Source of the DNA: Symbiodinium natans
Lineage: Eukaryota; Sar; Dinophyceae; Suessiales; Symbiodiniaceae
NCBI GenBank assembly: GCA_905221605.1
Contig: CAJNDS010002101.1
Coordinates: 524,595-588,594, forward strand
Reading direction: 5' to 3'
DNA length: 64,000 nucleotides
The translations under genes and the position numbers were made by a program. This document shows, piece after piece, positions 23,901-29,744 of the stretch. The notes under the pieces were generated by a model, which made no database searches, was not told the DNA's origin, and saw nothing but the letters and a program-made list of their open reading frames with translations. Every line of letters begins with the position of its first letter. Positions within the stretch are counted from its first letter, which is position 1.

Positions 23901-26900
23901 GGGTTTACTTATGCCAAGGATCAGTTGTTACGAAATCAGGCTTACTGGTGCTGGACCCCGAGGCGGCGGGGACCAGGGAGTAGTCGGAGTAGTTTCAAGG
24001 GGTTCAGGGTTTAGGATTTAGGGTTTACAACTCGGAATCACAAGAGACGCAACAATATTGAAGGGTCAGGATGTACTAGCAGTCCTTTCACAGGGATGAA
24101 AGTACCCCTAGGACAATCCCTATTAGGGACTGTTTGTATATGGGGGAACAACCCAAGGTGTTTCCTACATCCCTAAACCCGAAACCCTAAACCCTTAAAC
24201 CCTAAACCCGAAATACATACCCGAACAGCGGGATAGGCCCAAAGCCGGTGGCCCTCCTCCGAGGTCCCCAGAGTTTAGGGTTTAGGGTTTGGGGTTTAGG
24301 GTTTAGGGTTTGCCTGCTTGTGGGTGTCGGGCGCGTTTTGAGTCGAGATGTGGGGGGGGGGGGGGGGGGCGTGAATAAGGTGGCCCCTAAATTTGACCTT
24401 ATGATAAGGACCCCCTTCAGGTGCCCCTAATATCGTACACCCCCCGTATGTTTCTAGTCTGGAAATGTGGAATGCAACAGAAGCGCGACTGTTGTCATGG
24501 ATTAACAGGGAGCCCTAAACCCTAAACCCTAAACCCTAAACCCTAAACCGCAAACATGACAAGGGCTTCCAGGAACCTGATATCTGCGACCCTATAGCCC
24601 AACACCCTCAGCCCCAGACGCCCCAAACCTGATAAAACCCTCCCAGAACCATTAGGGGATAGGATTAGGGGGATCCTTGGGGATATAGACCCTCTGAATA
24701 AGGTCCTGTTTAAGAGAGCCAGAAGGTCCCCTTTAAGGGTCTCCCTTATCCTACCTAGCAACCATGAACCCTCTCAAGAAACCGGAAAACACCCCATGAA
24801 CTTCGTAACCCTGCAAGCCCTTTTGGAAACTAGAAGCCCGATCAATTGGGATGTTCCCCCTTGTACTAACAGTCCTTCATAGGTCCCCTATGATCATCCC
24901 TATTAGGAACTGTTCGTATAAGGGGGAACATCCCAACCTATAAACCCCAAAGGCCCCAAGACTCTCCCGGGGCCACCTTGACGCTACCCGACGTCGGCCG
25001 CCGCGCCGGCGAGGGCGGAGGGAAGAAGGGCTGCGTCACTGTGGGCCGGTGCCTTACCATGTCTTAGGGCGCTTTGGGTTTAGGGTTTTGGGTTTAGGGT
25101 TTGCTGTGATAGGGCGTAGATGCTGTGAAGGTTAGGTTTCGGAACAAGCTCGAAAGCTTCGTGAGGTGCGAAGAGCAGCTTTGGCCCGATTGTGGAGGGC
25201 CATCTAACACTTTTCTCCCACCCCACGTCCAAGGCGGCAAAGCCACCCAAACCTATTCCTTTTAGGGTTTAGGCCTAAACTCAGACAAAAGTCCACTTCT
25301 AAAAACTTATTCAGCTAATTGCAGGAGGTCTCGAAGGGCGGGGTCGGGCCGGACACCCCAGAGGCCCGGAGCCAAGAAGGGTAAGGGGGGGGCCAAGGGC
25401 GGGCCTCACGGAGCTTGGAGCTCCAGGTTTAGGGTATACTGGTCCCAAGGAGAACGTGCTCCGGTACCGGCCGTGGGTGCTACCGACTTTCGAGCTGTGG
25501 GAGGCGGGCGAACGACCTGGGTCGGCTTGCGCCATCAAGGTCGAGGGGCTTAGGCGCCGCCCCCCAACTGTAGGGGGGCGGCCTAGGCTTTGAGTTTAGG
25601 GTTTAGGGTTTAGGGTTTAGGGTTTAGGGTTTAGGGTTTAGGGTTTAGGGTTTAGGGTTTAGGGCAGTGGGCCCTGCCGACTTCCCGCACTGGAACGCGG
25701 CGATCCTCGGCTAGCAAAATGCTCCAAATCCCAGGGAATCCACTACGGAAATTCCGGGATTTGACATAGCATTAAACTTTCTAGTTGCTGAGTACCCCTG
25801 GGCCAAAAAAGACTCACCTGTCAATTATGCTAGGAATATATATGTGTATATGTATATGTATATATATATATACCCCAAAAGGTTACAGGTTACCTACTCA
25901 GCTACTAAGTCTTACTAGCCCAGTAACCATACTGTAATAAGGGTGCCGTTTTTGGGGGGTCGGTTACTCTACAACGGAACCCAGATCCCCAAGAAAAGGG
26001 CAAAGGGCACCACTGGGCTACCAAGTGAAGCAACCCGTAACCCTTAACCCTTAACCCTAATTCCTAAACCCTAACTTAAAGACCAACACGAGCAAACATG
26101 CTGACGCAGGTTTGCACTTTGCACATCTCGAACACAATTTAAGGTTTAGGGTTTAGGGTACCGCCTTGTCATGTGGTCCATCACTTGCATGCTCACGTGC
26201 AGAAGTTTACCCTTCCCTCCCCCCACCTCGCACCAAAGCCCTCAAACCCTACAAAACCTAGGCCCAGAAGCCCTAAACCCGAACGCTGAGACGCCTAAGA
26301 CCTTAAAACACTGAAGCCCTACAAACCCTCGAGTCCTCATTAATCTTAATCCCTCGATAATCCTAAGATCCTAGAACCCAAAACCCTAAAACCAACCCGT
26401 AACCACACCAACCCTAACACCAGCCCACAACCACACCATGGGGGAGGGAGCATGCATACGCAACATCATGTCCACCCATGACACTGCCATCATGAAAACT
26501 GGATGTCGATCGCGGGCACGATCTGGAACTTGCCTCTGTTCAGCTGGCTGGCCCGATGGACGATCGGACCGGGAAGTCCAAGGCCTCCTTTTCAGGGGCT
26601 CAGGCATCGGCACACTTGCGCAGGCGGCATTCAGTCTTTGTTCGAATCCACGCCAATGCTGGCTCGAACTCCTAAGGGACAGACCTAAGGGACAGAAACG
26701 ATATACCAGAAACCCTAAACCCTTAACCCAAAGCCTCGAAAACCCCTAAGCCCTGAAACCTATATACCCTTAAACCCTAACCTAAACCCTACCCCCCAGC
26801 CCCCCAAGCCCCCCCCAAAAACCTAAACCCTAAACCCTAAACCCTAAACCCTAAACCCTAAACCCTAAACCCTAAACCCTAAACCCTAAACCCTAAACCC

Positions 26901-27838
26901 TAAACCCTCCGGGTTGGGTGCGGATCTCGCGTCTCCGCGCGCGCCGGCGGAAGCCTCTCCCTGCGGAGAGACCGGAAAGGCCCCGAGGGCTGTTTTGGGG
27001 CGGTTTAATTAGGGTTTAGGGTTTAATTAGGGTTTAGGGCCTAGGGTTTAGGGGTCTTCGAGGTTTAGGGGCAGAAGAGGGTTTAGGGATAGGGGTTCAG
27101 GGTTTGCGGGGGGTTTTGCGGGTTTGGGGTGGTTTACGGTTGTAGCAACATACACAGACGCCCCTCGACCATGCACCGAACCCGAACTACCCATAAATCT
27201 TTACGTAACCCTAAACCCTAAACCCTAAACCCTGTGTCAACCCCAGACACAGAACCCCTAAACCGTTAAACACCTCAACACCTTCCGAGCTAAAATCCCC
27301 CCAAACAACCCCTAAACCCCAAAGGCTGTGCCCCCAAACCTGCTGTCGCATTTATACCCTACCTAACCCCTAACCCCTAACCCCTAAACCCGAAATCCCT
27401 GTACGTTGTACCCTGCGCCCCCGAAGCCCATGAGCTCATGGGCCACATACACCTGCTCTACACCCTCGGTTGCGGCCCTTGTTGAGAAGGATGGGGAAGA
27501 ACAAGTCTCAAAAGCCCTGAAGGGCATCTGCTCTGAACCTGAAAAACCCTGAAGAGACTCCACTTAAGCCCTAAAAGCCTCAAAGCCCTCCACCAACCCT
27601 ACAGTAGCCCTAAACCCTAAACCCTAAACCCTAAACCCTAAACCCTAAATCCTAAACCCTAAACCCTAAACCCTAAACCCTAAACCCTAAACCCTAAACC
27701 CTACACCCCCCACCCCCCCCCCCCCCCCCCCCCCCCCAAAGGCCTGGAGTCGTCGCTGTCCTCCGCCGGACCCGGGATGTAGAGGCCATTCTCCAGCTCC
27801 TTGTGGTCGCCGCCACCTGAGGTCGTGGGGATTCCTTT
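3084..27838 (-). CDS. Large multi-exon polytopic membrane protein gene with telomeric-repeat introns (hypothetical, partial)
   Basis: About 20 or more short open segments on the minus strand are separated by TTTAGGG arrays and foldback elements. In descending order they read as one protein: Pro/acidic and coiled-coil segments (27.8-19.9 kb), then membrane blocks with family-like motifs in the right order. These are [123 protein letters not shown] and [15 protein letters not shown] recall this motif order from uncharacterised multipass proteins abundant in dinoflagellates; that is memory, not a search. Several junctions are phase-consistent: 16739-16669 to 16202-16093, 13953 to 13255, and 12195-12117 to 10712. 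Donors are GTTTAGGG-like, GC or GA. The 5' end is probably lost in or beyond the N gap. The proposed stop is TAA at 3084-3086. Function is unknown. It could be a decayed pseudogene, but no frameshift was seen in the core exons. Confidence 0.65.
3210..3342. repeat. TTTAGGG telomeric array
   Basis: Nearly perfect tandem TTTAGGG units (about 18) with one shortened unit. It lies in a proposed intron of the minus-strand gene. A TTGAGGG-variant array follows at about 3497-3558. Confidence 0.95.
3377..3466 (-). CDS. Exon of the large membrane-protein gene
   Basis: It reads [20 protein letters not shown] then [11 protein letters not shown], with a likely AAG acceptor and a GC donor (GAA|GCCCTA). Open with strong third-position G/C, flanked by telomeric arrays on both sides. 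Confidence 0.55.
3715..3777. repeat. Poly-T / poly-G homopolymer block
   Basis: About 23 T followed by about 40 G. Length may be unreliable because such runs are prone to sequencing and assembly error. Confidence 0.9.
3940..4015 (-). CDS. Candidate exon of the large membrane-protein gene
   Basis: It reads [20 protein letters not shown] then KDTSSYSDL, open and Cys-rich, in the unique island between telomeric tracts. Splice sites were not resolved. Confidence 0.4.
4436..4519. repeat. CCCTAAA telomeric array
   Basis: About 11 near-perfect CCCTAAA units. It is in the opposite orientation to the array at 4653-4714, with an exon-like island between them. Confidence 0.95.
4573..4650 (-). CDS. Candidate exon of the large membrane-protein gene
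   Basis: It reads [20 protein letters not shown] then NRPGFP. The island is bounded by arrays of opposite orientation at 4436 and 4653. Boundary bases are uncertain. Confidence 0.5.
4653..4714. repeat. TTTAGGG telomeric array
   Basis: Eight or nine TTTAGGG units, degrading into variants (TTTGGGG, GTTCAGG) through about 4960. From 4960 to 6300 only degenerate telomeric pieces and a TA microsatellite are seen. Confidence 0.95.
5868..5970. repeat. TA/GTATATATA microsatellite
   Basis: About 100 bp of alternating TA interrupted every 10-14 bases by G or C (GTATATATATA). Stop-poor frames across it give spurious Tyr/Ile peptides on both strands. Confidence 0.95.
6305..6374 (-). CDS. Exon of the large membrane-protein gene
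   Basis: It reads [20 protein letters not shown]. The CGGN..FV pattern is expected after the last membrane block of this type of protein. It lies between telomeric tracts at 6270 and 6385. Confidence 0.5.
7093..7192. repeat. Dispersed repeat, family C, copy 1
   Basis: Shares GCAGCCTAGGAAT, AAGGGTACCCTT, TAAGGGAACC and AAGGGTCTAACTCTGG with a second copy at 7842-7940, in the same order and spacing. Confidence 0.5.
7288..7415. mobile_element. Foldback element, family D, copy 1
   Basis: Ends are GAAGAACCCCCCC-A8 and its inverse T7-GGGGGGTTCTT. The interior TCTTCCTTATAAGGGTAATA recurs inverted at 11355-11445. Confidence 0.5.
7488..7546. repeat. TTTAGGG telomeric array
   Basis: Eight TTTAGGG units next to the minus-strand exon at 7572-7650. 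A further mixed array (TTTAGGG with TATAGGG and CTTAGGG variants) runs from 7674 to 7833. Confidence 0.95.
7572..7650 (-). CDS. Exon of the large membrane-protein gene
   Basis: It reads [20 protein letters not shown] then ELRPSW. The donor is CAGCTG|GTTTCGGGTTC, a telomere-like intron start. The acceptor is probably TTCTAG at about 7657. Confidence 0.55.
7842..7940. repeat. Dispersed repeat, family C, copy 2
   Basis: Partner of the 7093-7192 copy (AGCAACCTAGGAAT, AAGGGTGCCCTT, TAAGGGAACC, AAGGGCCTACTCTGG). Confidence 0.5.
8459..8550 (-). CDS. Exon of the large membrane-protein gene
   Basis: Acceptor CCCGATAG|ACAC at 8551 and donor CCGAGG|GTGTAGGG at 8459, both made from telomere-like sequence. 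It reads [20 protein letters not shown] then RNLEPIK. It follows the DVDE exon in protein order. Confidence 0.65.
8635..8736 (-). CDS. Exon with the [14 protein letters not shown] block
   Basis: The acceptor is TTAGGGTGCAG|GG at 8737. It reads [20 protein letters not shown] then [14 protein letters not shown] membrane helix ending in an acidic DVDE is the most recognisable block of this protein type. The 3' end is unresolved; GCTTCCCA and TGGGAAGC form an inverted repeat at the border. Confidence 0.75.
9435..9516 (-). CDS. Exon of the large membrane-protein gene
   Basis: The acceptor is CTAAACTCAG|TTGC at 9517. It reads [20 protein letters not shown] then TTPLGPQ, a hydrophobic helix. A GA donor (CCTCAG|GAGACC) is likely. 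Confidence 0.6.
9855..9955 (-). CDS. Exon of the large membrane-protein gene
   Basis: It reads [20 protein letters not shown] then [14 protein letters not shown], a basic loop followed by a membrane helix. Acceptor GGAAG|CC keeps phase with a G|GTTTAGGG donor of the 10.7-kb exon. Confidence 0.6.
10588..10712 (-). CDS. Exon of the large membrane-protein gene
   Basis: The acceptor is TTTGCAAG|GAG at 10713. It reads [20 protein letters not shown] then [19 protein letters not shown]. It joins in phase 0 to the exon ending at 12117 (VYK|EFRN). The CAAGGAG at its start is repeated at the donor side of the preceding 1404-bp intron. Confidence 0.75.
11355..11445. mobile_element. Foldback element, family D, inverted copy
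   Basis: Reverse complement of the interior and one end of the 7288-7415 element (ATATTACCCTTATAAGGAAG, then T6-GGGGGTTCTT). It lies within the 10713-12116 intron. Confidence 0.5.
11467..11722. repeat. GGGACACTTGG-type degenerate minisatellite
   Basis: Roughly 10-12 bp units (ACTTGGGACAC) with many substitutions. The reading frames on both strands are repeat artefacts, not genes. Confidence 0.7.
12117..12195 (-). CDS. Exon with the [17 protein letters not shown] helix
   Basis: The acceptor is AACCCAG|GTTCGATCC at 12196. It reads [20 protein letters not shown] then SLCVYK, a membrane helix ending in the Tyr-Lys-Glu junction shared with the 10.7-kb exon. The donor is GA (TACAAG|GAGCC). Confidence 0.75.
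12907..12994. repeat. CCCTAAA telomeric array
   Basis: About 12 perfect units. A second array at 13097-13168 is separated from it by a GAATCCCCT/AAGTCCCCT tandem, itself a telomere-like derivative. Confidence 0.95.
13185..13255 (-). CDS. Exon of the large membrane-protein gene
   Basis: The acceptor is AAAGCGCAG|GCAACGG at 13256, phase 0. It reads [20 protein letters not shown]. The GCGCAGGCA across the acceptor is also present across the donor of the preceding exon (13871-13880). Confidence 0.65.
13518..13632. mobile_element. Foldback (MITE-like) element, family A, copy 2
   Basis: The right arm (CTATTAAGGACTATTAGTAT then AAGGGGGAACATCCCAA) is intact and the left arm is degraded. An inner hairpin, AGTACCCCCTATTATA with its near-inverse, is visible. 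It lies in a proposed intron. Confidence 0.65.
13871..13953 (-). CDS. Exon with the SLATRVC block
   Basis: The acceptor is ATTTCAG|GA at 13954 and the donor is GGCGCAGGCA|GTTTAGGG at 13871, or GCGCAG|GCAGTT three bases earlier. It reads [20 protein letters not shown] then ILSTAQ(A). It follows the AHDYR exon, as expected for this protein type. The intron begins with telomeric repeat. Confidence 0.75.
14085..14535. mobile_element. Foldback element, family B, copy 2, carrying a degenerate tandem
   Basis: Left CATGGTCCCTTAGTATG and right GGACCATACTAAGGGGCCCA are inverted relatives. Between them a ~60-70 bp unit (GAGCACACCCTCGGCAAAAC ... AGGCGTTG) repeats with variation at 14213-14430. Confidence 0.45.
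14616..14699. repeat. CCCTAAA telomeric array
   Basis: Twelve near-perfect units. A shorter array of six or seven units lies at 14803-14848. Confidence 0.95.
14995..15072 (-). CDS. Exon with the [12 protein letters not shown] block
   Basis: The acceptor is CCCTAAG|CGC at 15073. It reads [20 protein letters not shown] then HDYRPLA, a basic loop between membrane blocks. The phase link to the 16.1-kb exon is not resolved, so a small exon may be missing near 15.2 kb. Confidence 0.6.
15460..15615. mobile_element. Foldback element, family B, copy 3 (degraded)
   Basis: ATGGTCCCTTGCTATGGTCC and GAAGTATGGGAGTATGGGCC on the left are loosely mirrored by AAAGGCCCACACTAAGAGAC on the right. No gene is seen from 15180 to 16090. 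Confidence 0.35.
16093..16202 (-). CDS. Exon with the [12 protein letters not shown] block
   Basis: The acceptor is CAAGTAG|GTGATG at 16203 and the donor is CCCAAAAG|GTTTAGGG at 16093. It reads [20 protein letters not shown] then [16 protein letters not shown]. It joins the preceding exon at phase 0 (NLGMQ|VMFS). The first 11 bases plus the acceptor are duplicated at 16364-16389. Confidence 0.8.
16228..16363. repeat. TTTAGGG telomeric array flanked by a direct duplication
   Basis: About 18 TTTAGGG units preceded by a G-run. The 25 bases at 16192-16216 (GAGAACATCACCTACTT plus G's) are repeated at 16364-16388, immediately after the array. Confidence 0.95.
16669..16739 (-). CDS. Exon with the [11 protein letters not shown] helix
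   Basis: The acceptor is AAACCCCAG|GT at 16740 and the GC donor is ATGCAG|GCGGGG at 16669. It reads [20 protein letters not shown] then GMQ, a strong membrane helix. The 466-bp intron that follows (16203-16668) is almost entirely telomeric. Confidence 0.8.
17008..17085 (-). CDS. Exon of the large membrane-protein gene
   Basis: It reads [20 protein letters not shown] then RAV, with donor CGTCTTAGG|GTTTAGG. A weaker exon-like segment ([16 protein letters not shown]) lies at about 17575-17625. Confidence 0.5.
18110..18196 (-). CDS. Candidate acidic exon of the large gene
   Basis: It reads [20 protein letters not shown] then VGEAS after a TTAAAG acceptor. The acidic composition suits the N-terminal cytosolic part. 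Confidence 0.4.
18334..18433. mobile_element. Foldback (MITE-like) element, family A, copy 3
   Basis: About 100 bp. TTGGGATGTTCCCCCCTTGT ... ACAAACAGTCC in inverse form ... GGGCACATCCCAA. The inner arms (TAATAGGGACTAT and its near-inverse) can also pair. Confidence 0.75.
19320..19508. repeat. AATTAATTT palindromic low-complexity tract
   Basis: About 190 bp of nearly pure A/T built from TTAATTAATT units, surrounded by GC-rich DNA. Strongly self-complementary. Confidence 0.9.
19866..19950. repeat. CCCTAAA/CCCTGAA telomeric array
   Basis: About eight CCCTAAA units followed by four CCCTGAA units running straight into the donor of the next exon. Confidence 0.95.
19953..20035 (-). CDS. Coiled-coil exon of the large gene
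   Basis: The acceptor is CATGACAG|AGGACG at 20036 and the GC donor is ATCGAAG|GCAGGG at 19953. It reads [20 protein letters not shown] then RRGATSK, a clear heptad-patterned helix. Telomeric arrays abut both ends. Confidence 0.7.
20044..20104. repeat. TTTAGGG telomeric array
   Basis: Eight or nine perfect units, opposite in orientation to the array at 19866. From 20105 to 21200 only degenerate telomere-like text is seen. Confidence 0.95.
21202..21315. repeat. CCCTAAA telomeric array
   Basis: About 15 units with two shortened ones. Confidence 0.95.
21345..21432 (-). CDS. Coiled-coil exon of the large gene
   Basis: The acceptor is AAACCCCACAG|CG at 21433. It reads [20 protein letters not shown] then [10 protein letters not shown], again heptad-patterned. 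The donor (GC, or GTTTGG just after) is uncertain. Confidence 0.65.
22614..22805. repeat. TTTGGGG/CTTGGGG variant telomeric block
   Basis: About 190 bp of TTTGGGG and CTTGGGG heptamers, a G-enriched variant of TTTAGGG. Frames through it give Pro-Lys-Pro artefacts. Confidence 0.9.
23108..23230. mobile_element. Foldback element, family B, copy 4
   Basis: ATCCCTTAGTATGGGCCCTC on the left. GTAAGGGACCACATG and AAGGACCCACGTAGCAGCCC on the right match the right ends of the copies at 825 and 14085. Confidence 0.45.
23342..23398 (-). CDS. Candidate exon of the large gene
   Basis: It reads [19 protein letters not shown] after a CCCCCAG acceptor. Short but open, between telomeric tracts. Confidence 0.45.
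23788..23882 (-). CDS. Acidic N-terminal-region exon of the large gene
   Basis: It reads [20 protein letters not shown] then [10 protein letters not shown]. Codon bias and acidity are clearly coding-like. Boundaries are approximate. Confidence 0.6.
24064..24156. mobile_element. Foldback (MITE-like) element, family A, copy 4
   Basis: The right arm (CTATTAGGGACTGTTTGTAT then GGGGGAACAACCC) is well kept and the left arm is diverged (GGATGTACTAGCAGTCC). Confidence 0.6.
24846..24936. mobile_element. Foldback (MITE-like) element, family A, copy 5 (best preserved)
   Basis: 91 bp. TTGGGATGTTCCCCCTTGTA at the left is mirrored by CGTATAAGGGGGAACATCCC plus AA at the right, and ACTAACAGTCC by GGAACTGTT. 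Confidence 0.75.
24966..25056 (-). CDS. Candidate Pro-rich exon of the large gene
   Basis: It reads [20 protein letters not shown] then [12 protein letters not shown] after a CCCTAAG acceptor. Disordered composition; boundaries approximate. Confidence 0.5.
25596..25664. repeat. TTTAGGG telomeric array
   Basis: Ten perfect units. 25665-26819 holds degenerate telomeric text, a TA microsatellite at about 25830-25875 and no convincing gene. Confidence 0.95.
26820..26909. repeat. CCCTAAA telomeric array
   Basis: About 12 perfect units whose last unit forms the GG|GTTTAGGG donor of the adjoining minus-strand exon. Confidence 0.95.
26906..26989 (-). CDS. Candidate exon of the large gene
   Basis: The acceptor is CCAAAACAG|CC at 26990 and the donor is CCGGAGG|GTTTAGGG at 26906. 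It reads [20 protein letters not shown] then RSAPNPE. Confidence 0.5.
27606..27706. repeat. CCCTAAA telomeric array
   Basis: About 14 units followed by a run of C's; a TTTAGGG array lies at 27853-27917 on the other side of the exon. Confidence 0.95.
27744..27838 (-). CDS. First visible exon of the large gene
   Basis: The acceptor is AAACCCCAG|AAAGG at 27839 and the GC donor is CTCCAG|GCCTTT at 27744. It reads [20 protein letters not shown] then [10 protein letters not shown]. No upstream exon is visible before the N gap, so the start codon is missing. Confidence 0.6.
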
Positions 27839-28041
27839 CTGGGGTTTCGGGCGTTTAGGGTTTAGGGTTTAGGGTTTAGGGTTTAGGGTTTAGGGTTTAG
27901 GGTTTAGGGTTTAGGGGTGTAGGGTTTTGGGGCTGAGGGTTTAGGAATTTAGGGTTTAGGGTTCAGGAAGGGTTGTAGTGTTTTTGAGAGAGGGTGGGTT
28001 TATAGGCTTGGGCTTTCTGTCGAGGGCAGGGGGGGGGGGGG

Positions 28042-28141
28042 NNNNNNNNNNNNNNNNNNNNNNNNNNNNNNNNNNNNNNNNNNNNNNNNNNNNNNNNNNN
28101 NNNNNNNNNNNNNNNNNNNNNNNNNNNNNNNNNNNNNNNNN
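28042..28141. other. Assembly gap of 100 N
   Basis: Exactly 100 N's, preceded by a G-run. This looks like a standard scaffolding gap of unknown true length. Sequence character changes completely across it. Confidence 0.98.
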
Positions 28142-28374
28142 AAGCATTCCTGAAAAGAATATCCCATTATACGCCGACAGCGCGCGTCGACCCGGTCACG
28201 CAAACTAACTAACAAGTCCCGAGCCCCTTGTTCCAGACCACCCAAACTCTCAAAGACGATGGGCTCGAAGCCGAGATCAACCGCCGCGCACCTCGCAGCG
28301 ATAGTCGCGTGCGCGCGCTTACACTGGGCATATTGGGACGAAGCCCGCAATGCCCCGGTGGCATTAGTATTTAT
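28142..28374 (-). pseudogene. Retroelement C-terminal fragment (reverse-transcriptase-type ORF tail)
   Basis: The minus strand reads TGALRASSQYAQCKRAHATI then AARCAAVDLGFEPIVFESLG, open into the gap. A Lys-rich helix followed by a 'Cys-rich, GF-x-P-hydrophobic-E-S/T' strand is what I know from the tail of dinoflagellate LINE-like polyproteins. That assignment is recalled rather than searched. No catalytic RT domain is present, so it is a remnant or is cut by the gap. Confidence 0.5.
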
Positions 28375-28870
28375 AATGACAATATATAGAAATTTTGAAA
28401 TGAAATCTCAAACCAAGAATAATATCCGTAGAAATCATCTATTAACGCCTAATAAAATCATTCTTTCTGGGTAGATAGTATATCGATAATTACCCATTCG
28501 TACGAAGTAATTTTGTATTTATCCTAATCCATCTTCGCTTATAGATAACATATATAACTTTGTCCCGTATACCACAGTTCATACCTCGGAACAAGACTTT
28601 CTAGATGGATATATTTATGTGCAACATCGTTTGCCTAATCATACTCAGTAGAACCCCTTTCTCTATATCCATTTTTTTCATTATTATTAGATGGGGCGAT
28701 GACGGAATTTAAGCGAGAGAGTTGTAGAATCTCCATTCAATAAGCTTTTCATATTTTCGTTTTTTTTTAAAGATTTCGAATTTTCACTTTCCGAGATTTC
28801 TAATGATTGTCATTATATATGTCTTGAATCATTTTAGGTAAGAAAAATGATCAGAATTCTTCTTTATTTT
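28375..28870. other. AT-rich island, origin unknown
   Basis: About 500 bp at roughly 30% G+C between GC-rich flanks. No long frame and no recognised RNA gene. It could be an organelle-derived insertion, a retroelement 5' flank or foreign sequence. Confidence 0.6.
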
Positions 28871-29141
28871 TCATATTTCATTATCGTAATTTGGGATGAT
28901 ATGGCAATGATCGAGATACGCTGCTTCTGATCCCAGGCATATGTTTGCACTTGAAGACACGCAAACGTCTCTTCTCACCAGAACACTGATGCGACCTGCA
29001 AGGTCGGAACCGATGCCAGGAGAGTGAGGGAAGTCACCACGTCGCTCCTTACATCCCTGGTAGAAGACATCTTGTCCTCTTGGGCATCTAGTCCGTGAAT
29101 CCGTGTACAGTACTTTGTCAGGGGGGTTCGGGCAGATGATG

Positions 29142-29744
29142 TCATGCGAGGTACCCTGCCTGACGTCTTCCAGATTGCACCTCTGTAGGTCCAGTGACCA
29201 GAGCTTGTGGCTGGCTTGTGTCAGTATGCAAGCCCTGTCCATCATGCAGCGAGGTTGATGGACCGGAAGGGCCGTGCATTGGCATTGGTGATCCTGCATC
29301 AATGCCTGCATCCATTGCTACAGCACGCAGCATGGTTCCAAGAAATGACTCATAGTCCAGCAAGGCAAACAGCTCTTCTCGGACGACTTCGGAGCTCATG
29401 GCGACGTAAAGGTCGTCAGAAGACTGTGCTTCCTGTAGTGCAACCTCCAAATCTTGCAATGTTGCTCCGTAGTGGTCCAGGAAGCTCGCAACAAAGCCCT
29501 CAAGTTGATGCTTGAACTCTTTGTGGAGGAGATACACTTCATGAGAATGTTCCGTATCGGCAGATGTCAGACTCGCTTCATGGTTCTTCGCGAATTGCAG
29601 AACGTGGTCATGGAAGCAATTGTTGTTCCAGTGCCACTGGCTCAGAGCTTCCACCAAGGGCACGCCCGACATGCTGTCGCATGATGCTCTTACTACATGT
29701 GGCAAGCATGAACGACAAACCTCGCGTGTGTTCTGAGAAAGCAT
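29142..29744 (-). CDS. BART-domain (ARL2-binding-like) protein, intronless
   Basis: A 200-residue open frame. Residues ~30-140 match the BART fold found in ARL2BP and CFAP36, which bind small GTPases of the ARL2/ARL3 type and act at mitochondria or cilia. The visible signature runs WHWNNNCFHDHVLQFAKNH, then HEVYLLHKEFKHQLEGFVAS, FLDHYG, and LDYESFLGTMLRAVA, the conserved 'D-F-x-x-F-x-x-M' closing helix. The C-terminal tail is Gly/Pro/Ser-rich and probably disordered. The whole domain lies in one exon, unlike its neighbours with exons under 110 nt, which suggests retroposition of an mRNA. The start (ATG at 29744) is the first in frame. An upstream exon is possible. Confidence 0.7.
   Translation of the reverse strand: MLSQNTREVCRSCLPHVVRASCDSMSGVPLVEALSQWHWNNNCFHDHVLQFAKNHEASLTSADTEHSHEVYLLHKEFKHQLEGFVASFLDHYGATLQDLEVALQEAQSSDDLYVAMSSEVVREELFALLDYESFLGTMLRAVAMDAGIDAGSPMPMHGPSGPSTSLHDGQGLHTDTSQPQALVTGPTEVQSGRRQAGYLA

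Noticed and set aside
1-28041. CRISPR-like array of spaced repeats
   Set aside because: The repeats are telomeric heptamers in tandem and both orientations, with irregular spacers; the genome is eukaryotic.
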